DNA from: an uncultured Clostridia bacterium
GTDB taxonomy: Bacteria; Bacillota; Clostridia; TANB77; CAG-508
Assembly: GCA_934177725.1 (NCBI GenBank)
Contig: CAKPPO010000001.1
Coordinates: forward strand, 62,001 to 126,000
Length of the DNA stretch: 64,000 bases
Direction: 5' to 3'
The position numbers and the translations under genes are program-made. The notes beneath the pieces are model-generated. The model made no database searches and was not told the DNA's origin. It worked only from the letters and a program-made list of their open reading frames with translations. Within the stretch, counting starts at the first letter, position 1. Every line of letters starts with the position of its first letter. This document shows positions 25,411 through 33,850 of the stretch, in pieces.

Positions 25411-26721
25411 ATGAAAAAACAAGAGAAAAATGAGAGAGAAAACCTAAATAAAAAGAAAAATGTAATAATACCAAATGATGAAAAAGGTATAACATTAATA
25501 GCATTAGTTATAACGATAATAGTACTTATAATATTAGCAGGAGTAAGTATAAATTTAATACTAGGTGACAATGGAATAATAACAAGAGCAAAGCTTGCTA
25601 AAACAAAAATAGAGCAAGCAAAACAAAATGAAGAAATAGGTTTAAATGAAACTGCAAAATATATTGAAGAAATGGGAGCAAGTGGAAATACAACAAATCC
25701 GCCAACAGAGATAAAAGAAATAACAGAAGTAAAAGGTGGAGATTACTTTGAAAAAACAACAACAGTAAAAGATACCAATGGAAACTTAGTAAAAGTACCA
25801 GAAGGCTTTAAAATAGCAGAAGATAGTGGAATAAATGTAACTGAAGGAATAGTAATAGAAGATAGTGATATTATTGATGGTATTGGAAATAATAGAGGAA
25901 ACCAATATGTATGGATACCAGTAGGAAATGGAATAAAGAAAAGTGATGGTACAGCAGTAGATATAACATTAGGAAGATATACGTTTGCAAATGGAACAAG
26001 TGATAAAGACTCAAGTGAAAATGTATTTACAAAAGGAACACCAATATTGCAACAAAGTGCAGGTAATTATACACAAGAAGTAGTAATTGATTCATATTAT
26101 AAAGAATTAGCAACATCAAGAATAGGAGTAGCAATTTATAGTACTGATGGTTTAAACACAACAGCTTTAAATCTAAAAGAATTTATAGATAGTGTGAAAG
26201 CAAATGGAGGATATTATATAGCACGTTACGAGGCAAGTTATGGAACAGATGGAAAAGCAAATTCAAAAATTTCAAATAGTTATTCAGAAACAACACCAAC
26301 TGCAGAAGGAACTTTATGGAATAATATAACACAAATAGATTCTGCAACAGCAAGTAGAAATTTATATACAACAGTAAGCAGTGATTTAATAAATAGTTAT
26401 GCATGGGATACAGCAATAGTATATATTCAAAATTTCTCAGGAGATGTAGACTATTCATATCAAGATGCAAAAAGTATAAATTCTTCATTAACAAATACAG
26501 GAGTAAATAGAGATGAGGTATGTAAAATAAATGATATGGCCTCAAATGCTTTAGAATGGACAACAGAATACTCTACTATTACCATTAAATCTGTTGCTCA
26601 ACCTTGCTCTGATAGGGGTGGCGTTTACCATTCTAGCAGTAGTTGTACAAGCACTCGTGACTGCGTTTATGCAACAAATAGCAACGGATATCGCACATTT
26701 AGGTCTACACTTTATATGTAG
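25411..26721 (+). CDS. Prepilin-like protein with FGE/C-type-lectin-like C-terminal domain
   Basis: 436 residues. A cytoplasmic charged leader (1-29) ends in EKG, then ITLIALVITIIVLIILAGV: a class III-like prepilin segment in which the usual Glu at +5 is replaced by Ala. A helical stalk follows, then a beta-rich region with QYVWIPVG, GGYYIARYEASYG and, near the end, NDMASNALEWT, SDRGGVYHSSSS and YRTFRSTLYM: the pattern of formylglycine-generating-enzyme-like C-type-lectin domains. It lacks recognisable FGE catalytic cysteines. The last 50 codons switch sharply to pyrimidine-ending codons, unlike the rest. Probably surface-exposed binding protein; own promoter and terminator. Confidence 0.75.
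   Translation: MKKQEKNERENLNKKKNVIIPNDEKGITLIALVITIIVLIILAGVSINLILGDNGIITRAKLAKTKIEQAKQNEEIGLNETAKYIEEMGASGNTTNPPTEIKEITEVKGGDYFEKTTTVKDTNGNLVKVPEGFKIAEDSGINVTEGIVIEDSDIIDGIGNNRGNQYVWIPVGNGIKKSDGTAVDITLGRYTFANGTSDKDSSENVFTKGTPILQQSAGNYTQEVVIDSYYKELATSRIGVAIYSTDGLNTTALNLKEFIDSVKANGGYYIARYEASYGTDGKANSKISNSYSETTPTAEGTLWNNITQIDSATASRNLYTTVSSDLINSYAWDTAIVYIQNFSGDVDYSYQDAKSINSSLTNTGVNRDEVCKINDMASNALEWTTEYSTITIKSVAQPCSDRGGVYHSSSSCTSTRDCVYATNSNGYRTFRSTLYM
26569..26718 (+). other. Candidate variable cassette at the 3' end of the lectin-like gene
   Basis: In these 50 codons I count 39 ending in C or T (78%), against 22 of the 56 codons just before (39%). GC by hand count is about 41%, well above the neighbouring sequence. 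Runs such as TAC CAT TCT AGC AGT AGT TGT are all NNY. Such NNY blocks are expected when adenines of AAY template codons are mutated by a diversity-generating retroelement, but no reverse transcriptase or template repeat is in the window. Confidence 0.45.
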
Positions 26722-26775
26722 TACTGAGACTTATAAAAATAAACTAGTAATGTAAATTATATACTATATATACCT

Positions 26776-26827
26776 AAAACTGAGCAAAAATTCTCAAATA
26801 AAGTTGAGTAAAGTTGCTCAGTTTTTT
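26776..26827 (+). terminator. Large hairpin/terminator after the lectin-like gene
   Basis: AAAACTGAGCAA (26776-26787) pairs perfectly with TTGCTCAGTTTT (26814-26825), with an inner CTCAA/TTGAG pairing, followed by T. The rest of the 387-nt gap (26828-27040) shows nothing recognisable. Confidence 0.7.
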
Positions 26828-27044
26828 ATATCTTCTTTTATTATAATTTGCTTACATTTTCTACAGCATAAACAAAAAATCCTCTGTATTAATAATGAAT
26901 TTTTATGAAAATATTAGCAAGCCTAAAGTAATCGATAAATTATGTTTAAAAGATTAAAATAAAAAATAGAAACAAATATTAATATCAAGAATTGTTTTTA
27001 GTTTAGAAATTGAAAGTAAAAAAATATAAATTTAAGTAAATATG

Positions 27045-27073
27045 TTGAAAAATACTATAAACAATGATATTAT
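27045..27073 (+). promoter_or_regulatory. Promoter of rfbA-rfbB
   Basis: TTGAAA (27045-27050), 17 nt, TATTAT (27068-27073), 35 nt before the rfbA start. Confidence 0.55.
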
Positions 27074-27108
27074 AAGAATGTCAAAATAATGTAAAGGAAT
27101 GATCTAGA

Positions 27109-27996
27109 ATGAAAAAAAGAAAAGGAATAATACTTGCAGGAGGAAGTGCAACAAGATTATACCCATTAACACTTGCTATCTCTAAACAAATAATGCCAGT
27201 ATATGATAAACCAATGATATATTATCCTTTAGCAATACTTATGGAAGCAGGGATAAAAGATGTATTAATAATATCTACACCAAGAGATATTGTTACATTT
27301 GAAGCATTACTTGGAGATGGTTCAAAATGGGGAATGCATTTTGAATATAAAATTCAAGAAAAACCAAGAGGACTTGCAGAAGCATTTTTAATAGGAGAAG
27401 AATTTATAGGAAAAGATGATGTTGCAATGATACTTGGAGATAATATGTTCTATGGAGAACGTTTATCTAAGATATTAAAAAGAGCAAATAGCAGAGAAGA
27501 AGCTACTATTTTTGGATATTTAGTAAAAGACCCTACAGCATATGGTGTTGTAGAAATAGATGAAGAAGGAAGGGCAATATCTATAGAAGAAAAGCCTAAT
27601 ATTCCAAAATCTAATTATGCTGTGCCAGGTTTATATTTCTATCCTAATAGCGTAATTGAAATTGCAAAAAATGTAAAACCATCTGCAAGAGGCGAACTAG
27701 AAATAACTTCTATTAATGAAGAATATATGAAACAAGGTAAGCTAAATGTAGAAAAATTAGGAAGAGGAACAACTTGGTTTGATACAGGAACACATGATGC
27801 ACTTTTAGAAACAGCAAGTTTTGTTCAAACAATAGAAAAAAGACAAGGACTTCAAGTTTGCTCACCAGATGAAATTGCATATTTAAATAAATGGATTTCA
27901 AAAGAACAATTATTAGAATTAGCAAAACCACTTGAAAAAACAGAATATGGAAAATACTTAAAGGATTTAGCAGAAAACGGTTTTAAAGACAACTAA
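27109..27996 (+). CDS. rfbA: Glucose-1-phosphate thymidylyltransferase
   Basis: First enzyme of dTDP-rhamnose synthesis: dTTP plus glucose 1-phosphate to dTDP-glucose. 295 residues, standard for RmlA. Nucleotide-binding LAGGSATRLYPLT lies at about residues 8-20 (the common GSGTRL has Ala here), then LGDNMFYG, YGVVEIDEEG, EEKPNIPKSNYAVPGLYFY and RGTTWFDTGTHDALL. Followed 81 nt later by rfbB. Ribosome site AAAGGA. Confidence 0.96.
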   Translation: MKKRKGIILAGGSATRLYPLTLAISKQIMPVYDKPMIYYPLAILMEAGIKDVLIISTPRDIVTFEALLGDGSKWGMHFEYKIQEKPRGLAEAFLIGEEFIGKDDVAMILGDNMFYGERLSKILKRANSREEATIFGYLVKDPTAYGVVEIDEEGRAISIEEKPNIPKSNYAVPGLYFYPNSVIEIAKNVKPSARGELEITSINEEYMKQGKLNVEKLGRGTTWFDTGTHDALLETASFVQTIEKRQGLQVCSPDEIAYLNKWISKEQLLELAKPLEKTEYGKYLKDLAENGFKDN

Positions 27997-28077
27997 ATAT
28001 AAAAATTAAACATAATGTATTAAATAAAAAATGATTATATAAAATAAGAATTGAGTAATTTAAAGGAGGAATTTAAA

Positions 28078-29043
28078 ATGAAAAATATATTAGTAACAGG
28101 AGCTGCAGGTTTTATAGGAGCAAATTTTGCAGAGTATTTTGTAAATAAATACCCAGAATACCATATTGTAGTAGTAGATAAACTAACATATGCAGGAAAT
28201 ATGGAAAACTTAAAAAATGTAATAGACAAAATAGATTTTGAACAAGCAGATATATGTGATTTTGAAAGAATGACAGAAATATTTGATAAATATGATATAG
28301 ATGGTGTAATCCATTTCGCAGCAGAAAGTCACGTAGATAATAGTATAAAAACACCATTTATATTTACACAAACTAATGTATTAGGAACACATACATTATT
28401 AGAAGTTGCAAAAAGAAAATGGGGAGAAGGTTCACCAAATAAATTTATGCATATTTCAACAGATGAAGTATATGGAGCATTAGGAGACGAAGGATATTTT
28501 ACAGAAACATCACCAATAAAACCAAGTAGTCCATACTCAGCATCTAAAGCAAGTTCAGATTTATTAGTAAAAGCATATCATGAAACATTCAAAATGAATG
28601 TAAACATTACAAACTGCTCAAACAATTATGGTCCATATCAACACAACGAAAAATTAATACCACATATGATTAAGTTAGCATTAAATGATGAACCATTACC
28701 AGTTTATGGAACAGGTAAAAATATTAGAGATTGGTTGTATGTTGAAGACCATTGCGAAGCAATAGATTTAGTATTCCATAAAGGAAGAAATGGTGAAAGA
28801 TATAATATTGGTGGACACAATGAAAAACAAAATATTGAAATTGTTAAACTAATATTAAAACAATTAGGAAAACCAGAAAGTTTAATTACATATGTAGAAG
28901 ATAGAAAAGGACATGACTGGCGTTATGCGATAGATCCTACAAAAATAAGTACTGAACTTGGATGGCTTCCAAAAACAAAATTTGAAGATGGTATAGTAAA
29001 AACTATAGATTGGTATGTAAATCATCCAGAATATTTAAAATAG
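28078..29043 (+). CDS. rfbB: dTDP-glucose 4,6-dehydratase
   Basis: Second step of dTDP-rhamnose synthesis. Extended SDR of 321 residues: GAAGFIGANFAEYF, DKLTYAGNMENL, HFAAESHVDNSI, STDEVYGALG and catalytic YSASK, then NNYGPYQHNEKLIP. ATG 28078 is chosen because AAAGGAGG sits 9 nt upstream; a TTG at 28051 would overlap that site. The enzyme gives dTDP-4-keto-6-deoxyglucose, which needs the 3,5-epimerase RfbC, absent from this window, before RfbD can act. Confidence 0.96.
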   Translation: MKNILVTGAAGFIGANFAEYFVNKYPEYHIVVVDKLTYAGNMENLKNVIDKIDFEQADICDFERMTEIFDKYDIDGVIHFAAESHVDNSIKTPFIFTQTNVLGTHTLLEVAKRKWGEGSPNKFMHISTDEVYGALGDEGYFTETSPIKPSSPYSASKASSDLLVKAYHETFKMNVNITNCSNNYGPYQHNEKLIPHMIKLALNDEPLPVYGTGKNIRDWLYVEDHCEAIDLVFHKGRNGERYNIGGHNEKQNIEIVKLILKQLGKPESLITYVEDRKGHDWRYAIDPTKISTELGWLPKTKFEDGIVKTIDWYVNHPEYLK

Positions 29044-29069
29044 AATTCGAAAGAAAAGGGGAAGTATAA

Positions 29070-30875
29070 GTGAATATTATTTATCTAATTTCTATTAATA
29101 TATTACTTATAACCATAATATTAATAAAAAAAATAGATAAAAAAATAAATATAATTAGTAGTATTATTATAACAATAATAGCTTTTATGTGTTATCAAAC
29201 AATAATAGCGTATTTCTTAGATTTAGTAAGAATTCCAATTACACTTTTTAATATGAGTATTATCAATATAATATTAATTACTATATTATGGGTTGTCTAC
29301 TTTTTTAAAATAAAGAAATTTCAGAGTTATACTATAAAAAAGAGAGATATTATTTTCTTAATAATATTACTAATTATAAATATACCTATTTTATATAGAC
29401 AATATGGAATTTTAGAAAATTTCCGTTATATTTCTACAGATTCAGTTATGCATTGTCAAGCAGCGATTACTTTTTCAAAGAGCGATTTTTTATTAGATTC
29501 AATGAAAAATTGGGAAGCAATTAATCCTACTTTCATGATAGCAAGCTATGTAAATGATGGTTTATTAATGAAAGCACTAGTAAATATAATTGGAGAATTT
29601 AATTTGTATAAAGTATATATGTTTACAGATATTTCATATTACTTTATGATAGGATACGTATTCTATTTATTAATTACATCATCCAAGAATTGTAATAGAA
29701 AATCAAAATATATATTATCATATGTTATTTCTATCTTATTTATGATAGGATATCCATTAAACTCTATTATTACAGGATTTCATTATTTTACATTAGGAAT
29801 CCTAGAATTTATTACTATTTTATATATAATAGAAATATTGCATGGAGAAAATAAAAAAATAATGTATATTTTGTTATTTTTACTAAATACAGCAATCATG
29901 CTTACATATAACTTACTTGCACCAATAATTTATTTAGCAGAATTTTTCTATTTTATTTATGAAAAAATCAAAGTCAAAGAAAAATTACTTACTAAAAAAA
30001 GTATATTAGAATTAATTATTATATTTATCATTCCAGGTATTATAGGACTAAGCTTTTTCTTATTACCTAGGATATTAGAAAATATAGTTTTGGAAAACCA
30101 ACAACAATTATGGATAGATGGATATATTTATATTAATTATTGGTCAAATATAATTATTTTTATTCCATTTGTCATATATTATATTTTTAATAAAATAAAA
30201 AGTAAAAAAATAAATATTGAAATGATAACATTATTTACAATTTGTTCTTTTATGTTCTTATTATTAATAGGATTATTTACAGGTTATGTATCAACATACT
30301 ATTTTATGAAACCATATTTCTTATTAAACGCAATTTTATTAATACTATTTTATAAAAGTTTATGCTTAATAATAGATAGATTAAAGCTTGGGAAAATATT
30401 TTCTTTAATATTTATATCTTTATATTGCATAATTTTAATTTTGAATATAATTTTTGTAAATATAGATCCGAATGGTTTTAAAACATACAATGAAAGTTAT
30501 AAAAAACTATTTGATATATACAATTCAAATAAGGCAGTGATGAAACTGATTCAAAACGAATTTACAGAAGATCGTATAGAAACTTTAAAATACATATATG
30601 AAAATAAACTAATAGAAAAACAAAACTTATTATACTTAGGAGATTATATAGATAATTTCTTATTTAAAATGTTTTTTACATATGAAAATAGAGAAGGAAT
30701 AGATAAACCTAATATAAATGAACATATTCAAAAATGGAATAAAGGAGAATATGAATATTTAGTTGTATTTTTAAAAAAGTCATATTTAAATTATTATAGT
30801 AAGGTATTGAGGTTACAAAATAGTAAAATAATTTTTGAAACAGAAAATTGTGCAATATATGAATTTGCAAATTAA
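29070..30875 (+). CDS. Polytopic membrane protein, possibly GT-C type
   Basis: A 601-residue protein with about 12 hydrophobic segments. I do not recognise a named family. The loop after helix three or four contains STDSVMHCQAA, an acidic/His loop like those at the active site of GT-C glycosyltransferases, and the C-terminus is a soluble segment (about 480-601). It starts with GTG after AAAGGGGA, 26 nt downstream of rfbB, and its end overlaps the region just before the next GT. A polymerase (Wzy-like) or GT-C role is possible but unproven. Confidence 0.6.
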   Translation: MNIIYLISINILLITIILIKKIDKKINIISSIIITIIAFMCYQTIIAYFLDLVRIPITLFNMSIINIILITILWVVYFFKIKKFQSYTIKKRDIIFLIILLIINIPILYRQYGILENFRYISTDSVMHCQAAITFSKSDFLLDSMKNWEAINPTFMIASYVNDGLLMKALVNIIGEFNLYKVYMFTDISYYFMIGYVFYLLITSSKNCNRKSKYILSYVISILFMIGYPLNSIITGFHYFTLGILEFITILYIIEILHGENKKIMYILLFLLNTAIMLTYNLLAPIIYLAEFFYFIYEKIKVKEKLLTKKSILELIIIFIIPGIIGLSFFLLPRILENIVLENQQQLWIDGYIYINYWSNIIIFIPFVIYYIFNKIKSKKINIEMITLFTICSFMFLLLIGLFTGYVSTYYFMKPYFLLNAILLILFYKSLCLIIDRLKLGKIFSLIFISLYCIILILNIIFVNIDPNGFKTYNESYKKLFDIYNSNKAVMKLIQNEFTEDRIETLKYIYENKLIEKQNLLYLGDYIDNFLFKMFFTYENREGIDKPNINEHIQKWNKGEYEYLVVFLKKSYLNYYSKVLRLQNSKIIFETENCAIYEFAN

Positions 30876-30897
30876 AAAACAAAGATGGAGGAAAAAA

Positions 30898-31842
30898 ATG
30901 AAGAAAATTAGTATTATTATACCAGCATATAATGAAGAAGAATCATTACCAATGCTATACGAAAGACTAAACAAATTAATGAATGAAGTAACCAATTATG
31001 AATTTGAAGTTTTATTCGTAAATGATGGAAGTAAAGATAAAACAATTCAAATAATAAAAGAGTTAAGAAAAAAAGATGAAAGGATTTGCTATGTAGACTT
31101 TTCTCGTAATTTTGGAAAAGAAATTGCTATGATAGCAGGTTTAGATTATGCAAAGGGAGACTGCGTAATATTTATGGATGCGGATTTACAGGATCCACCA
31201 GAATTAATTCCAGAATTGATTAAATATTGGGAAGAAGGTTATGATGATGTATATGCTAGAAGAAGTAGTAGAAAAGGTGAAACTTGGCTTAAGAAATTTA
31301 CATCTAAAATGTACTATAGAGTGTTACAAAGTTTAACAAGAATTCCAATTCAAAAAGATACGGGGGACTTTAGATTATTAGATAAGCGTTGTGTAAACGC
31401 ACTAAAAAAATTAAGAGAATCTCAAAGATGTTCAAAATCTATGTTTAGTTGGATAGGATATAATAAAAAAGAAGTTTTATATGAAAGAGATCCTCGTATT
31501 GCAGGAAGTACAAAATGGAATTATAGAAGATTGATAGATTTAGCAATAGACGGAATAACATCATTTACAACTTCACCTCTTAGAATATCAACATACTTAA
31601 GTATTCCTACATTTTTAGCTTTATTTATATATTTCATATATGTAATTGTAAAATGTTTTGCAACATCTACTTTTGTACAAGCATATCAAGCAATAATATT
31701 ACTTATTTTATTTTTCTCAGGAATACAAATATTATTATTTGGAATTATAGGAGAGTATTTAGGAAGAATATTTAATGAAACAAAAAATAGGCCACTATAT
31801 TTTATAAACGAATATAATGGAGAAAAAGAAATGAATGAATAA
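30898..31842 (+). CDS. GtrB/ArnC-like family 2 glycosyltransferase with two membrane helices
   Basis: A 314-residue enzyme: ISIIIPAYNEEESLPMLYERL, NDGSKDKT, DADLQDPPELIP and GDFRLLDKR, then two C-terminal transmembrane helices (about 235-260 and 270-295). This plan is that of undecaprenyl-phosphate sugar synthases such as GtrB and YkcC-like proteins, which charge a lipid carrier for external transfer. ATG 30898 has TGGAGG 7 nt upstream; a longer frame from 30835 overlaps the previous gene and has no ribosome site. Confidence 0.88.
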   Translation: MKKISIIIPAYNEEESLPMLYERLNKLMNEVTNYEFEVLFVNDGSKDKTIQIIKELRKKDERICYVDFSRNFGKEIAMIAGLDYAKGDCVIFMDADLQDPPELIPELIKYWEEGYDDVYARRSSRKGETWLKKFTSKMYYRVLQSLTRIPIQKDTGDFRLLDKRCVNALKKLRESQRCSKSMFSWIGYNKKEVLYERDPRIAGSTKWNYRRLIDLAIDGITSFTTSPLRISTYLSIPTFLALFIYFIYVIVKCFATSTFVQAYQAIILLILFFSGIQILLFGIIGEYLGRIFNETKNRPLYFINEYNGEKEMNE

Positions 31843-31866
31843 ATATAAAAAATAAGAGGAAAACAA

Positions 31867-32811
31867 ATGGAAAAAATAGCAGTGTTAATACCTTGCTACA
31901 ATGAGGAACTGACAATAGAAAAGGTAATAAAAGATTTTAAAAGAGAATTGCCTGATGCAGATATTTATGTATATGACAATAATTCTAAGGATAAAACAGC
32001 AGAAATTGCTACTAAAAATGGAGCAATAGTTAGACATGAATATAGACAGGGCAAAGGTAATGTAGTAAGAAGTATGTTTAGAGATATAGAAGCGGATATC
32101 TATATTATGGTGGATGGAGATGATACATATCCTGCTGAAGAAGTATACAAATTAATCGAACCAATAAAAAATGGACAAGCTGATATGGTAATAGGTGATA
32201 GATTAACTAATGGAACTTATAAAAAAGAAAATAAGAGACCATTCCATAGATTTGGAAATAATATAGTAAAGAATTCTATAAACAAATTATTTAAAACAGA
32301 TTTAAAAGATATAATGACAGGTTATAGAGTGTTTAACAAAATATTTGTAAAAAATATACCTGTAATGAGTCCTAAATTTGAGATCGAAACAGAAATGACT
32401 TTACATGCTTTAGATAAAAAATTTATAATACAAGAAATACCAATTATATATAGAGATAGACCATCTGGTAGTTTTTCAAAACTAAATACTATAAAAGATG
32501 GAATAAAGGTAATAAAGACAATTATAAAAATGCTTAAAGACATAAAACCAAGACAATTCTTTTGGTGGATTGCATTTATATTTATTATTATCGGATTAAT
32601 AGTAGGTATTCCGGTTATTATTGAATTTATAAAAACAGGATATATTACAAAAGTACCATCAGCAATACTTGCCACAGGTATAATGATATTTGCATTAATT
32701 ACAGCACAATGTGGGGTAATACTAGATACAGTTGTAAAACAAAATAAAGAAAAATATGAATTAAATTTGTTAAGATATATACAATTAGAAGACTTAAAAC
32801 AAAATAAATAA
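31867..32811 (+). CDS. Family 2 glycosyltransferase with C-terminal membrane helices
   Basis: 314 residues: VLIPCYNEELTIEKVIKDF, YVYDNNSKDKT, IMVDGDDTYPAEEV, VIGDRL and RPFHRFGNNIV, then two hydrophobic segments (about 235-290). It resembles the DPM-like branch often annotated as polyprenyl-phosphate glycosyltransferase, distinct from the GT at 30898. Probably produces a lipid-linked monosaccharide for the GT-C-like proteins of the locus. It is followed 13 nt later by ruvB. Confidence 0.87.
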   Translation: MEKIAVLIPCYNEELTIEKVIKDFKRELPDADIYVYDNNSKDKTAEIATKNGAIVRHEYRQGKGNVVRSMFRDIEADIYIMVDGDDTYPAEEVYKLIEPIKNGQADMVIGDRLTNGTYKKENKRPFHRFGNNIVKNSINKLFKTDLKDIMTGYRVFNKIFVKNIPVMSPKFEIETEMTLHALDKKFIIQEIPIIYRDRPSGSFSKLNTIKDGIKVIKTIIKMLKDIKPRQFFWWIAFIFIIIGLIVGIPVIIEFIKTGYITKVPSAILATGIMIFALITAQCGVILDTVVKQNKEKYELNLLRYIQLEDLKQNK

Positions 32812-32824
32812 GGGGCTTAAAAAA

Positions 32825-33841
32825 ATGGAGTTAGAAGAAAACAAATTAACTTGTCCAGAATTACAAGATACAACAGAAGAGCGAATGGAAAACACATTAA
32901 GACCTCAAAAATTAAAGGACTACATTGGACAAGATAAAGTAAAAGAGAATATGAAAATATATATAGAGGCTGCCAAAAAAAGAGGTGAGCCTCTTGATCA
33001 TGTTTTATTATATGGCCCTCCTGGACTTGGAAAAACTACACTTGCAAATATTATTTCAAATGAAATGAATTCAAATATAAAAATAACATCAGGACCTGCT
33101 ATAGAAAAACCAGGAGATTTAGCAGCAATTTTAACAGGACTAAATGAATTTGATGTTTTATTTATAGATGAAATACATCGTTTAAACAAATCTGTAGAAG
33201 AAATATTATATCCGGCATTGGAAGATTACACATTAGATATAATTATAGGCAAAGGATCAGAAGCAAAATCTATAAGAATTGATTTACCAAAGTTTACTTT
33301 AATAGGAGCAACAACAAGAGCAGGTTCTCTTACAACACCTTTAAGAGATAGATTTGGTATAATACATAGATTAGAATTATATAGTGTAGAGAATTTAAGC
33401 AAAATAGTAAAACGTTCAGCTAAAATATTAAATATAGAAATAGATGATACATCTTGCATAGAAATTGCAAGACGTTCTCGTGGAACACCAAGAATTGCAA
33501 ATAGATTATTAAAAAGAGTAAGAGATTATGCATTAGTAGTTGGAAATGGTTATATAGACCTAAAAATCACGAAATTAGCATTAAATGGGTTAGAAATAGA
33601 TGAGCTAGGGCTTGATGAAATAGATAGAAAGCTACTAGAAACTATGATTTTAACATATAAGGGAAGACCTGTAGGAATAGATACTTTAGCCACAACAATA
33701 GGTGAAGAAATAGAAACTGTAGAAGATGTATATGAACCATATTTAATTCAAATAGGGTTTATAGCAAGAACACCAAGAGGTAGAATACCATTAAAACAAG
33801 CATATGAACATATGGGATATTTATATGAAGAAGATAAATAG
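32825..33841 (+). CDS. ruvB: Holliday junction branch-migration helicase RuvB
   Basis: AAA+ motor of the RuvAB complex that drives branch migration during recombinational repair. 338 residues, usual length: GPPGLGKTT (64-72), IDEIHRLNK, sensor I GATTRAG, and the winged-helix C-terminus with TPRGRIP. Upstream RuvA and RuvC are not adjacent: it lies between a glycosyltransferase (13 nt upstream) and a DUF2142 gene (9 nt downstream). Ribosome site AAGGGG. Identity is certain; the location is unusual. Confidence 0.97.
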   Translation: MELEENKLTCPELQDTTEERMENTLRPQKLKDYIGQDKVKENMKIYIEAAKKRGEPLDHVLLYGPPGLGKTTLANIISNEMNSNIKITSGPAIEKPGDLAAILTGLNEFDVLFIDEIHRLNKSVEEILYPALEDYTLDIIIGKGSEAKSIRIDLPKFTLIGATTRAGSLTTPLRDRFGIIHRLELYSVENLSKIVKRSAKILNIEIDDTSCIEIARRSRGTPRIANRLLKRVRDYALVVGNGYIDLKITKLALNGLEIDELGLDEIDRKLLETMILTYKGRPVGIDTLATTIGEEIETVEDVYEPYLIQIGFIARTPRGRIPLKQAYEHMGYLYEEDK

Positions 33842-33850
33842 GAGATTTAG

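Noticed and set aside
25411..26721. Functional formylglycine-generating enzyme
   Set aside because: The fold-like motifs are there, but catalytic cysteines typical of FGE are not recognisable and the N-terminus is a pilin-like anchor.
25411..27108. Complete diversity-generating retroelement
   Set aside because: I looked for a reverse transcriptase, an accessory Avd gene and a template repeat on both strands of the flanks and found none, so only a candidate variable region is reported.
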